DNA from: a virus
Strand: one strand, 5' to 3'
Virus record (IMG/VR): IMGVR_UViG_3300036715_004281
Coordinates: 1 to 21,794 of that record
DNA: 21,794 nt
Shown here: piece by piece, positions 1 to 6,465 of the stretch
How positions within the stretch are numbered: the stretch's first letter is position 1
Layout of the letters: every line of letters begins with the position of its first letter
Notes under the pieces: generated by a model
The model's database searches: none
Told to the model about the DNA's origin: nothing
Seen by the model: only the letters and a program-made list of their open reading frames with translations
Program-made: the position numbers and the translations under genes

Positions 1-35
1 GGCTGCTGCTCTGCCTCCCGGGAGGCAGCCGATGA
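1..35 (+). CDS. 3' end of an upstream gene (partial)
   Basis: The frame beginning at base 3 is open from the window edge and stops at TGA 33-35, giving a C-terminal tail ending LCLPGGSR. The stop overlaps the next start codon as ATGA, exactly the pattern used at the following fifteen junctions, which is the main reason to believe it. Its Gly-Gly codons also encode the Shine-Dalgarno sequence of the next gene. Nothing about its function can be said. Confidence 0.45.
   Translation, partial: LLLCLPGGSR
11..28 (+). promoter_or_regulatory. 18-bp perfect palindrome containing the RBS of the gene at 32
   Basis: CTGCCTCCCGGGAGGCAG is its own reverse complement. Its right half supplies the Shine-Dalgarno GGGAGG (20-25), six bases before the ATG at 32. 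Folded in mRNA, the left half would pair with the ribosome binding site, so initiation at 32 may depend on a ribosome arriving from the upstream gene and opening the stem. This is inference from base pairing only; a palindromic protein-binding site is an alternative. Confidence 0.4.
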
Positions 36-259
36 GGCCCGAGGACCGCGCCGTGCTCGTCGCTGCAGCGGCCGTGCTCGAGGCGCAGACCGCCGAGTGG
101 GAGGCCCGCGCAGGGCAGGCAGAGAGCCCCGCCGTGCGGCTCGCCTGTCTCGTTGCAGCCAAGCGCCTCCGCAGCACCCGCCTCGACCTGACCGATGCCG
201 TGGACAACCAGCATGACCTGCTCGCCGCCCTCACCCTGCTCGCCGCGAGGGCCGCATGA
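32..259 (+). CDS. Small hypothetical helical protein (75 aa)
   Basis: I do not recognise this protein. It is Ala/Leu-rich and probably all helical, with alternating charged and hydrophobic residues throughout, no cysteines apart from one near residue 39, and no membrane segment. The ATG has a good Shine-Dalgarno (GGGAGG, six-base spacing) inside a perfect palindrome. The start overlaps the upstream stop and its own TGA (257-259) overlaps the next ATG (256), so it is one link in the coupled early operon ahead of the primase. A small accessory or regulatory phage protein is likely, but no specific role can be supported. Confidence 0.6.
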   Translation: MRPEDRAVLVAAAAVLEAQTAEWEARAGQAESPAVRLACLVAAKRLRSTRLDLTDAVDNQHDLLAALTLLAARAA

Positions 260-651
260 GCGCCGCGCGCAACCTCGCCGTGGCGAGCCCCGACCCTGCT
301 CTCTGCCCCCCGGTGCCCGCGGCCCTCGCGGCAGCCTGGGAGCGGTGGTCGCCCGGGGACCGCGACCGCTGGGTCGTCGCCGTCGTCCACTACCTCGGCC
401 GCGGCATCGAGCCTTGCGACGCGGAGCTGGCCGCGCTCGAGGACGTCGAGGTCATCGAAGCCCGGCGCGAGGCCCGCTGGCAGCACGAGCAGGCGAGCGA
501 GGACGGGCAGGCAGCAAGCCCCGGTGGGCGCCCGGTCGTCCACCCCCGGGCCTGCGGCGGCTGCGGCGTCCTCGGGCTCACGCTCGGGGGCAAGGGGCCC
601 TGCGCGCGGTGCGGCTGGTCGAAGCCGCCGGTCGAGCGAGGCGCAGCATGA
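256..651 (+). CDS. Zinc-ribbon-tailed hypothetical phage protein (131 aa)
   Basis: The N-terminal ~90 residues are helical, with an aromatic segment near residues 28-50, and are unrecognised. The last 40 residues hold a compact two-knuckle zinc ribbon: Cys100-x2-Cys103 (ACGGCG) and Cys116-x2-Cys119 (GPCARCGW). The same motif, HP-x-A-CGGCG-x2-GL-x3-G-x-GPC-x2-C, recurs in the 74-residue protein at 4339, so the two are paralogous over that domain. Zinc ribbons of this size commonly bind nucleic acid or protein partners; which applies here is unknown. It lies directly before the primase-helicase gene, with 4-base overlaps at both ends, suggesting a replication accessory role (inference). Confidence 0.7.
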   Translation: MSAARNLAVASPDPALCPPVPAALAAAWERWSPGDRDRWVVAVVHYLGRGIEPCDAELAALEDVEVIEARREARWQHEQASEDGQAASPGGRPVVHPRACGGCGVLGLTLGGKGPCARCGWSKPPVERGAA

Positions 652-2861
652 TGGCTGCGACCATCGTCACCGCGAAGATGACCTCGGCCATCGCGCTCGC
701 TCGCGGGGGCTTTCGGGTCTTCCCGATCTACGACCTGCTCTCGTCGAAGCGCTGCACCTGCGGCAACGCGAAATGCCCCTCGCCGGGCAAGCACCCGCGC
801 ATCGAGGGCGGGCTGCTCTCGGCCTCCGCAGACGAGAAGATCGTCTCGTCCTGGTGGCGCCGGCAGCGGTGGGGCGAGAGCAACATCGGGATCGTCACGG
901 GCCTCTACGCCCTCGGCAAGTGCCTGCTCGTGATCGACGTGGACCCCCGCCACGGCGGGACCGAGGCGCTGGCCGCGCTCGAGCAGAGGCTCGGGGCCCT
1001 GCCCGACAGCGTCCGGGTCCACACCGGGGGCGGCGGCCTCCACATCTACCTCCAGTCCGGCGTCGAGGTGCGCAACAGCTCCTCCCGCCTCGGGCCCGGG
1101 ATCGACGTGCGCGGGGAGGGCGGCTACGTCCTCGCCCCACCGTCGACCCACGTCTCGGGCGGCGTCTACGCCTGGGACGAGGGGGGCGACCTGCTCAACT
1201 GCCCCGTCGCCGAGATCCCCCCCGCCTGGCTCGCGACCTGCCTCGAGGAGCGCGCCGGCGCCGCGGCCGGTGCCCGTCGTCGTCGGGAGGCCCCCGCTGA
1301 GGGCGGCCTGCCCATCATCGAGGGCGACCGCAACAACCACCTGACGCGCGTCGCCGGGACGTTGCGCCGGCAGGGGTGTACCGAGCAGGTCATCCTCGCG
1401 GCGCTCCTCGCGGAGAATTCTGACCGCGTCGCGCTCGACGAGGCCGAGGTCAAGGCCATCGCGGCGAGCGTGGCCCGGTACGCCCCCGGCGATGCCTGGA
1501 AGGCCATGCCGACCGCCCCCGTCCCGGCCGCAGCGGCAGGGGCCGAGGCGCAGGGGCCCGCGAGCGCCGCCAGCGCCGCGGGCGGGCAAGAGCCAGGCGC
1601 CTGGGAGGAGGTGCTCATCCGCGACAAGCACGGGCGCCCGAAGAACTGCCTCGCGAACCTCGTCGCCATCATGACCCACGCCCCCGAGTGGGCGGGGCGC
1701 GTGGGCTTTGACGAGAGCCGCGGGAAGATCCGGGTGCGGCAGCCGCTCCCCGGCGAGGAGGGCAGCGAGACCTGGCTCATCCGCGACTGGACCGACGCCG
1801 ACGAGACCGACGCGGCGGTGCAACTGCAGCGGGTCTACGGCCTGAACGCGCAGCCCACGACGGTCTACGCGGCGCTGCTGTCGGTGGCCCGCGCGGGCGC
1901 CTATAACCCCCTCGCCGCGCAGCTCCACTCCCTCGAGTGGGACGGCGTGCCGCGACTCGACACCTGGCTCTCCACCTACCTGCGCGCCGAGGATACCCCC
2001 TACGTGCGCGCCGTCGGCGCGGCGTGGCTTCGGTCAGCGATCGAGCGGGCGCTCTCTCCGGGGCGCGAGGTCTACGCGATCCTCTGCCTCGAGAGCGACG
2101 ACCAGGGGAAGGGCAAGACCAAGGCCCTCAAGATCATCGGAGACGCCTGGTACCACGAGATCACCGGCGACTTTCTCGACAAGGACACGATGATCCAGGT
2201 GCGCGCCGCCTGGATCGTCGAGATCGGCGAGGGCCTGTCGACCGCGCGCTCGTCGGTCGAGGCCGCGAAGTCGGCGATCACGCGCACGACGGACACCTAC
2301 CGCCCCGCCTACGGGCGGCACCAGATCACCGAGCCGCGGCGCTCGGCCTGGTGCCTGACGACCAACAAGCGTGACTACCTGCGCGACGAGACCGGCAACC
2401 GCCGTTACTGGCCCGTGACCGTCGGCGAGTGCGACCTCGACGCGCTCGCCCGGGACCGCAACCAGCTGCTCGCCGAGGCCGTCGCCACCTGGCAGGCCGG
2501 TCAGGGCGTCAACATCCCGCGCGACCTCTGGCCGGTCGCCGCGCTCGAGCAGAGCGACCGCCGCGAGCGCGACCCGTGGGAGGGCGCCGTCGAGCGCCTG
2601 CTCGAGGGGCGCGAGGAGCCGATCTCGATCTCCGAGGCGCTCCACCAGATCGGGATGCCGGTCGAGCGCCAGAACAAGAGCGCAGGCAACCGGATGGGCG
2701 CGGTGCTGCGGGGCCTCGGCTGGTGGCCGAGCCAGATCCGCACCCCCCGGGGGCAGGACGGGGCGGGCAAGCGGTCGCGCGTCTGGGTCTTCTGCCCCCC
2801 CGTGCCCGACGCGCCGGCTGTCACGCAAGTCACACAAGATGAGGGAGGCACGGAACGATGA
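648..2861 (+). CDS. PrimPol-VapE replicative primase-helicase (737 aa)
   Basis: A fusion of a bifunctional primase/polymerase domain with a VapE-type helicase, which would prime and unwind DNA at the phage origin. The N-terminus has a zinc cluster (C36, C38, C43, H49), then the catalytic VIDVD motif (D97, D99), GGGGLHIY (H132) and GIDVRGEGGY (D153), all typical of AEP PrimPol domains. A helical linker near residues 230-270 resembles primase C-terminal domains. The VapE half has Walker A DDQGKGKT at 484-491, a Walker B-like IVEIGE, and the family's TTNKRDYLRDETGNRRYWP stretch. Start chosen at ATG 648 (overlapping the previous TGA); an in-frame extension to 195 lies over two other genes and is rejected. 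Its last codons run into the 9-base repeat array, so origin and initiator gene are joined. Confidence 0.92.
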   Translation: MMAATIVTAKMTSAIALARGGFRVFPIYDLLSSKRCTCGNAKCPSPGKHPRIEGGLLSASADEKIVSSWWRRQRWGESNIGIVTGLYALGKCLLVIDVDPRHGGTEALAALEQRLGALPDSVRVHTGGGGLHIYLQSGVEVRNSSSRLGPGIDVRGEGGYVLAPPSTHVSGGVYAWDEGGDLLNCPVAEIPPAWLATCLEERAGAAAGARRRREAPAEGGLPIIEGDRNNHLTRVAGTLRRQGCTEQVILAALLAENSDRVALDEAEVKAIAASVARYAPGDAWKAMPTAPVPAAAAGAEAQGPASAASAAGGQEPGAWEEVLIRDKHGRPKNCLANLVAIMTHAPEWAGRVGFDESRGKIRVRQPLPGEEGSETWLIRDWTDADETDAAVQLQRVYGLNAQPTTVYAALLSVARAGAYNPLAAQLHSLEWDGVPRLDTWLSTYLRAEDTPYVRAVGAAWLRSAIERALSPGREVYAILCLESDDQGKGKTKALKIIGDAWYHEITGDFLDKDTMIQVRAAWIVEIGEGLSTARSSVEAAKSAITRTTDTYRPAYGRHQITEPRRSAWCLTTNKRDYLRDETGNRRYWPVTVGECDLDALARDRNQLLAEAVATWQAGQGVNIPRDLWPVAALEQSDRRERDPWEGAVERLLEGREEPISISEALHQIGMPVERQNKSAGNRMGAVLRGLGWWPSQIRTPRGQDGAGKRSRVWVFCPPVPDAPAVTQVTQDEGGTER

Positions 2862-3104
2862 GTGACACGAACGGAAGCCAGATTACCGGGCTTGTCACAC
2901 AAGTCACGCAAGTCACGCATCCTTTTTCCCCAGACCACCAACGCACATTCCGCAGCGTGGTGGGTGGGCTGAAAATCTCTGAGTGGTCTCTACCTAAACC
3001 TATCTGTGACATGAGTGACTTGTGTGACAACAAGGGAAAAGAGGCTGCGGAATCGCGTCACACAACTTTTCGGGGAGCACCGGAGTTGTGTGACTTGTGT
3101 GACA
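2820..3104 (+). repeat. 9-bp iteron array in both orientations; candidate replication origin
   Basis: The unit GTCACACAA (or GTCACGCAA) occurs in phase-spaced clusters. Forward copies are at 2820, 2829, 2894, 2903, 2912 (last base changed) and a single one at 3057. Reverse copies (TTGTGTGAC) are at 3020, 3086 and 3095, with degenerate ones at 3002 and 3011. TTGTCACACAAGTCAC (2892-2907) has an exact 16-base inverted copy at 3015-3030, and 15 bases of that recur at 3090-3104. The copies at 3057-3066 and 3085-3094 form a 10-bp stem. The interval is less GC-rich than the flanks and sits directly behind the primase-helicase gene, as expected for iterons bound by an initiator (compare P4 alpha protein with its iterons). 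Origin function is inference; the repeats are direct observation. Confidence 0.7.
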
Positions 3105-3193
3105 GCCGACCCCTGACCACTGGCACGTCCCCGCTCCCCTCCCCGCTTGCCCTCCTGCTCGGCGCCAGGAGCGCCGGAAAGGCCTCGTCATGA
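2858..3193 (+). CDS. Small protein translated through the iteron array (111 aa, doubtful)
   Basis: This frame starts with ATG overlapping the primase stop and ends with TGA overlapping the next ATG, fitting the coupled-operon pattern at both ends, which favours real translation. Its sequence, however, is largely dictated by the 9-base repeats: VTQVTQVTH near residue 14, then MSDLCD and LCDLCDS from inverted copies. The remainder is low complexity, rich in Ser and Pro. Base composition is more AT-rich than its neighbours. It may be a dispensable reading frame kept open only to carry ribosomes across the origin. No domain is recognised. Confidence 0.45.
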   Translation: MSDTNGSQITGLVTQVTQVTHPFSPDHQRTFRSVVGGLKISEWSLPKPICDMSDLCDNKGKEAAESRHTTFRGAPELCDLCDSRPLTTGTSPLPSPLALLLGARSAGKASS

Positions 3194-3843
3194 CGATCCC
3201 CTTCCTCCCCGCGGCCACCAACCAGTCGAAGCCGTCTCGGGCCGAGCAGCGCCTGCTCAAGGCCCTCATCAGGCGCGGGCTCCAGCCCTTCACCGACGAG
3301 GGGATCGCTCTCTACGCGCTGAGCAGCGACCAGCAGAAGATCTGCATCCGGATGGCCTGCTCGCCGCGACTGACCATTGGCGGGCTGGCCTACGTGCCCG
3401 ATTTCCTCTTCTGGGCTGACAGCGACAGCGCCGCGGGCCCGGCCCACGTCATCGTCGAGATCGACGGGAGGCAGTGGCACGACACAAATGAGGGCGCGGC
3501 CCGCGACCGCGCTCGCGATCGGGCTTTCGTCGCGGCGGGGGCCTACGTCGTGCGCTTCACGACCGAGGAGATCCACGGCGACGTCGAGCGCTGCGTCGAC
3601 GAACTCTGGACCATCTTCCGCATGCACACCGCCCGCTGGTGGAGCGCTATCCAGGCCAGGGAGAGCGCGAAAGACCACGTCTGGGGTCTCGAGATAAAGT
3701 CCGATAATGCGTGGTCTGACGGCTACGCGGAAGGCCTGCGCGACGCGAAGGCCACAGCCGAGGCCAGCAAGCAGGACGCCGAGCACCTCGCTGACTGCCT
3801 GACCGATTGGGCCGAGGTGATGCCCGCGAGGACCGCGGAATGA
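3190..3843 (+). CDS. DUF559/Vsr-like PD-(D/E)XK endonuclease (217 aa)
   Basis: A DNA endonuclease-like protein. The core reads YVPDFLF (D71), then VIVEIDGRQWHD (E90, D92, H97), then a repeated ARDRARDRAF segment and GAYVVRFTTEEI. This order matches DUF559 proteins of the Vsr/very-short-patch-repair fold, where the Asp and Glu-x-Asp bind metal and the following Arg/Asp helix contacts DNA. The C-terminal ~70 residues (Ala/Glu/Asp-rich) form an extra helical tail without a recognised domain. ATG 3190 overlaps the preceding stop. Placement just after the origin-like repeats suggests nicking or processing of replicating DNA, or cutting of host DNA; both are inference. Confidence 0.72.
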   Translation: MTIPFLPAATNQSKPSRAEQRLLKALIRRGLQPFTDEGIALYALSSDQQKICIRMACSPRLTIGGLAYVPDFLFWADSDSAAGPAHVIVEIDGRQWHDTNEGAARDRARDRAFVAAGAYVVRFTTEEIHGDVERCVDELWTIFRMHTARWWSAIQARESAKDHVWGLEIKSDNAWSDGYAEGLRDAKATAEASKQDAEHLADCLTDWAEVMPARTAE

Positions 3844-3953
3844 CCCGCTGCCTCCCCGCCCCCTCGCCCCTCTGCCCGCCACCCCTCGCCCCGCGGTGCC
3901 CCGCGGGCCCCGAGGCCCCCACCCTGCCGGCCTGCCGCGGGAGGGCCGGGTGA
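3840..3953 (+). CDS. Tiny Cys/Pro-rich ORF (37 aa)
   Basis: ATG 3840 overlaps the nuclease stop (ATGA) and its TGA (3951-3953) overlaps GTG 3950 of the next gene, so it fills the only apparent gap in the coupled operon exactly. The peptide has about eleven prolines and four cysteines (MTRCLPAPSP, then C12, C20 and C32) and ends ACRGRAG. Its last 23 bases nearly duplicate the end of the 55-residue gene at 5296. It may be a genuine microprotein or simply a translated leader that couples nuclease and downstream translation. No function can be assigned. Confidence 0.4.
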   Translation: MTRCLPAPSPLCPPPLAPRCPAGPEAPTLPACRGRAG

Positions 3954-4342
3954 GCGGCTGGGTCCTCCGCTCCGCGCTGCCCGATGGCACCCCCGTCTGG
4001 CTCACCAAGGCCCTCGTCTGGCAGGAGCTTTCCGGCCAGGCCGAGGTCCACGACCTCTACGCCAATGCGGCCGGCGTGGTCGCGGGCCTGCACCACGCAG
4101 GCGTCGACGGGCAAGCCCGCATCGTCTCCGCGACCGAGGAGCCCGACGCCGCAGCACCGGGTGACCGCGCCCGCGTCGAGCTGGCTCTCGCCGGCAACGA
4201 GGCCCGCATGACCGAGGCCCGCGCGGCCTGCGCCAGCCCGACGGAGACCCGCAGCCGCGACCTCCTCGCCGGCGAGGCCGAGGGCATCCGGCGCGCGGTC
4301 GACAAGGTTGGGCGGGCTCTCCACCCGCTGAGGGAGCGATGA
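3950..4342 (+). CDS. Hypothetical phage protein (130 aa)
   Basis: Not recognised. The N-terminus (SGWVLRSALPDGTPVWLTKA) looks like a short beta-sheet domain; the rest is helical and charged, with AGDRARVELALAGNEARMTEARA and a basic tail, and no membrane segment. I chose GTG 3950, preceded by GGGAGG at 3940-3945 and overlapping the upstream TGA, over the in-frame ATG at 3896, which would lie over the tiny ORF at 3840. Its TGA overlaps the ATG at 4339. Coupling suggests it is co-made with the small zinc-ribbon protein that follows. Confidence 0.6.
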   Translation: MSGWVLRSALPDGTPVWLTKALVWQELSGQAEVHDLYANAAGVVAGLHHAGVDGQARIVSATEEPDAAAPGDRARVELALAGNEARMTEARAACASPTETRSRDLLAGEAEGIRRAVDKVGRALHPLRER

Positions 4343-4563
4343 GCCAGCGCCCCTACCGCCCCTTCACGCCCCCGCCGGCGCCGCCCTGGGCCGTGCACCC
4401 CTGCGCCTGCGGCGGCTGCGGGATCAAGGGTCTCCAGGACCGCGGGCTCGGGCCGTGTCGGTGGTGCCGATGGCAAAAGCCCGAGCGGGAGCGCCTGGCC
4501 CTCGCAGGGCGGCTCGCACTCAACCCTGAGCTGGCCCGCCGGCTCGAGCAGGAGGCGGCGTGA
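4339..4563 (+). CDS. Small zinc-ribbon protein (74 aa), paralogue of the 256-651 C-terminus
   Basis: A proline-rich N-terminus leads into a compact zinc ribbon: C24-x2-C27 (ACGGCG) and C40-x2-C43 (GPCRWCRW), then a basic helical tail. Residues 20-48 match the C-terminal domain of the protein at 256-651 almost position for position, although the rest differs, so one domain has been duplicated and recombined onto another partner. A nucleic-acid or protein-binding adaptor is likely; the target is unknown. It overlaps the neighbours at both ends by four bases. Confidence 0.7.
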   Translation: MSQRPYRPFTPPPAPPWAVHPCACGGCGIKGLQDRGLGPCRWCRWQKPERERLALAGRLALNPELARRLEQEAA

Positions 4564-4850
4564 CCGAGGGCCGGAAAGACGATGCCGAGAAGGCCCGCTG
4601 GGATCTTCTGCCCTTCGACGCCGCGGCAGCCGTCGTCGCCGTGCTCACCTTCGGGGCCCGCAAGTACGCGCCCGACAACTGGCTCGTCGTGCCGGACGCC
4701 CGGCGCCGCTACCTCGCCGCGGCCCTCCGCCACCTGACCGCGTGGGCCCAGGGCGAGAAGCTCGACCCCGAGAGCGGCCACCCGCACCTCGCTCACGCCG
4801 GGGCCTGCATCCTCTTCCTCTTGGCCTTCGACCTCCGAGGCATCGAATGA
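4560..4850 (+). CDS. dATP/dGTP diphosphohydrolase-like protein (DUF5664, 96 aa)
   Basis: Likely hydrolyses purine dNTPs to the monophosphate and pyrophosphate, tuning the phage nucleotide pool. The sequence has the family hallmarks: ARWDLLPFDA, then VAVLTFGARKYAPDNW, then YLAAALRHLTAWAQGE, LDPESGHPHLAHAG and a final LFLLAFDL. The acidic and His residues of the last two helices resemble the metal site of all-alpha NTP pyrophosphatases. About 96 residues corresponds to a single-domain version. GTG 4560 starts within the previous stop. It is immediately followed by a SLOG-fold protein that may also bind nucleotides. Confidence 0.82.
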   Translation: MTEGRKDDAEKARWDLLPFDAAAAVVAVLTFGARKYAPDNWLVVPDARRRYLAAALRHLTAWAQGEKLDPESGHPHLAHAGACILFLLAFDLRGIE

Positions 4851-5299
4851 CCGCGCCCCTGATCCTCATCGTGTCCGGCTCCCGCACCCTCGCCACCCGC
4901 CCCGGCGGGGAGGCATGGGCCCGTCGGCAGATCGTCGAGGCGACGACCCACCTGGACCCGACCGAGCGCCTGATCGTCACCGGGGACGCCCCCGGTCCGG
5001 ACGCCTGGGCCATCGAGATCGCCAGGAACTTCGGTCTCGCGTGGCACAGCTACCGCAAGGACGGCACGATCCGCGACCACGCGGGCATGTGGGGTCGCTG
5101 GTGTTCGATCGCGCAACTCGACCCGGATCCGTACCGCCGGCCCCTGCAACGCAACAAGGCGATGGTCGACGCCTTCGCCGCCGGGGGCGTCCTGGTCCTC
5201 GGCCTCGTCGACCCCGCGAGCCGGACCCACGGCACCGACCATACGCTGACCGCGGCCCGGAAAGAGGGCCTGCGGGTGGAGAGGCGGGTGTGCCCGTGA
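4847..5299 (+). CDS. SLOG/DUF2493 family nucleotide-binding protein (150 aa)
   Basis: A Rossmann-like SLOG protein. LILIVSGSRTLA (residues 5-16) is the first strand and glycine loop, LIVTGDAPGPDAWAIEIA is the second strand with the GxxxGxD-like phosphate site, RNKAMVDA is the conserved Asn/Met helix, and VLVLGLVDP is the next strand. DUF2493 proteins are common in phages and are thought to bind nucleotides or nucleotide-derived signals; the exact ligand is unknown. ATG 4847 overlaps the diphosphohydrolase stop; an in-frame start at 4742 would overlap that gene and is not used. Adjacency to a dNTP hydrolase suggests joint nucleotide handling or counter-defence (inference). Confidence 0.78.
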   Translation: MTAPLILIVSGSRTLATRPGGEAWARRQIVEATTHLDPTERLIVTGDAPGPDAWAIEIARNFGLAWHSYRKDGTIRDHAGMWGRWCSIAQLDPDPYRRPLQRNKAMVDAFAAGGVLVLGLVDPASRTHGTDHTLTAARKEGLRVERRVCP

Positions 5300-5463
5300 T
5301 CCGCCGCTCTCGCCGCCTCTGCCTCACCTGCGGGCACCGCTACCCCGAGCACCTCGGCACGCCGTACTTCTGCTCGCACCGCTGCGCGCAGGTCTACCAG
5401 CCGCCCGCCCCGCTGCCCCAGGTCCGCCGCCGTGCCCCGCGCCTGCCCGGGAGGGCCAGGTGA
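5296..5463 (+). CDS. Small treble-clef/zinc-finger protein (55 aa)
   Basis: Starting at GTG 5296 inside the previous TGA, it encodes a basic peptide with C9-x2-C12 (CLTCG) and C26-x3-C30 (YFCSHRC), a pattern typical of small zinc fingers such as the MYND/FCS or treble-clef type. The C-terminus is Pro/Arg-rich and ends LPGRAR, where the codons double as the Shine-Dalgarno of the next gene. A larger in-frame reading from 4915 is only a shadow of the SLOG gene. Probably binds nucleic acid or a protein; target unknown. Confidence 0.65.
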   Translation: MIRRSRRLCLTCGHRYPEHLGTPYFCSHRCAQVYQPPAPLPQVRRRAPRLPGRAR

Positions 5464-5645
5464 CCCGCTACCTCGTCCGCCGCGGCATCTCCCTCTACCT
5501 CACCGCCCGGGGCGAGGTCGTCAGCGGCAAGGACAACGCCACCCGTTTCCCGACACAGGGCCGCGCCGAGGAGGTCGCCCGGAAGGCCGGCCCCGGGTGG
5601 CGGGTCGTCCCTCTCCACAAGCCCACCGACACGAGGACCCCATGA
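5460..5645 (+). CDS. Small hypothetical protein (61 aa)
   Basis: Begins at GTG 5460 with GGGAGG upstream (5449-5454) and ends at a TGA overlapping ATG 5642. The sequence (TRYLVRRGISLYLTARGEVV, then a helix RAEEVARKAG and GWRVVPLHKP) suggests a small alpha/beta domain of strand-strand-helix-strand type. This resembles many short phage proteins of unknown role, and no family is claimed. No cysteines and no membrane segment are present. Confidence 0.6.
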   Translation: MTRYLVRRGISLYLTARGEVVSGKDNATRFPTQGRAEEVARKAGPGWRVVPLHKPTDTRTP

Positions 5646-6214
5646 TCACCGAATGCCTCCCCGCCCGCACCTGCGACGCCCGCAGCGGCATGTACCACTG
5701 CACCCTCGAGCACGGACACCGCGGGGGCCACCAGGGCACGGTGCCCGTGGTCTGGCAGGCCGAGCCCGAGGCCGAGCCCCCCTCCGCCGACGACCTCCTC
5801 CGCGAGCATGTCGAGCTGGCTCTCGACCAGCTGACCCGCGGACTCCGCGCCATCGGTGTCCACCACGGCCGGGAGGTCGATGGGCTGATCGCCGAGGGGA
5901 TGAGGACCGCGGCGAGGATGGCGTACCTGACCGGGCTCGGGAGCGTGCCGGCGAGCCCGCCAGCCTCCGACGAGGAGCTGGACCGGGCCCGCGAGGAGGG
6001 GCGGCAGGAAGAGCGGGCCCGGGTGCTCGCCATCCTCGAGACCGAGTATGCCCGGCTCGGCCAGGTCGCGAGGGACGCGGACAAGGCGGCCCAGGAGGCC
6101 CTCCGCGAGGTCGCCCGCCACGAGCAGGCCGAGGCCGAGGCGACCGGCCAGCGGGGCCACCTCCGGCGGCTGGCGACACGGATGGCCGAGGGGCCGAAGG
6201 AGGTGAGCCAGTGA
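5642..6214 (+). CDS. Hypothetical protein with Cys/His N-terminus and coiled coil (190 aa)
   Basis: The first ~35 residues carry C5, C10 and C19 followed by HGHRGGH, a possible zinc-binding motif of the 'C-x-L-x-x-GH-x-G-x-H' sort often seen in small high-GC proteins. A linker rich in Pro and acidic residues leads to a long helical part (about residues 55-190) with heptad-like Ala/Leu/Glu patterns, likely coiled coil. ATG 5642 overlaps the preceding stop. Function unknown; a small DNA- or protein-binding accessory of replication is possible. Confidence 0.6.
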   Translation: MITECLPARTCDARSGMYHCTLEHGHRGGHQGTVPVVWQAEPEAEPPSADDLLREHVELALDQLTRGLRAIGVHHGREVDGLIAEGMRTAARMAYLTGLGSVPASPPASDEELDRAREEGRQEERARVLAILETEYARLGQVARDADKAAQEALREVARHEQAEAEATGQRGHLRRLATRMAEGPKEVSQ

Positions 6215-6465
6215 ACCGCGGCCTCCTGCTCGCCCTCATGGCCTCCACCATGGGCCCCCTGGCCATGCCCAGCCTGGGGCCGCCCGCGACCCCGACACCT
6301 CCCCGGCCTGAGCCCCCGCCACCGCCACCTCCCCCGGCGCCACCCCCGCCCCTGCCCGTGGTCCGCGCCCCTGAGCCGGCCCGCACCATCGTCGGCGTCG
6401 ACTACGCCCGCGGCTACCGGGCCAGCAACCAGCGGAAGAAGGCCCGGCAGCGAGGGTTCCGGTGA
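6211..6465 (+). CDS. Short proline-rich protein with hydrophobic N-terminus (84 aa)
   Basis: GTG 6211 overlaps the upstream TGA. Residues 4-20 are hydrophobic with several Met (GLLLALMASTMGPLAM), so a weak membrane or export signal is conceivable. A run of about 35 residues dominated by Pro follows, then VVRAPEPARTIVGVDYARGY and a strongly basic tail (QRKKARQRGFR). The composition is unlike a globular enzyme. It could be a membrane-tethered or DNA-contacting small protein. No family recognised. Confidence 0.5.
   Translation: MNRGLLLALMASTMGPLAMPSLGPPATPTPPRPEPPPPPPPPAPPPPLPVVRAPEPARTIVGVDYARGYRASNQRKKARQRGFR

Noticed and set aside
195-647. N-terminal extension of the primase frame
   Set aside because: It lies over two coupled genes, is Arg/Pro-rich nonsense-like sequence, and the PrimPol domain begins right after ATG 648.
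2921-2931. Rho-independent terminator at the T-run (CCTTTTTCCCC)
   Set aside because: No stable GC stem ends directly before the T-run, and the operon's coupled genes continue across it.
2820-3104. CRISPR array
   Set aside because: The units are 9 bases, mostly tandem without spacers, and occur in both orientations.
4560-4850. Z-genome (2-aminoadenine) phage nucleotide module
   Set aside because: No PurZ-like adenylosuccinate synthetase or typical DatZ/MazZ gene is present; the DUF5664-type hydrolase is common in ordinary phages.
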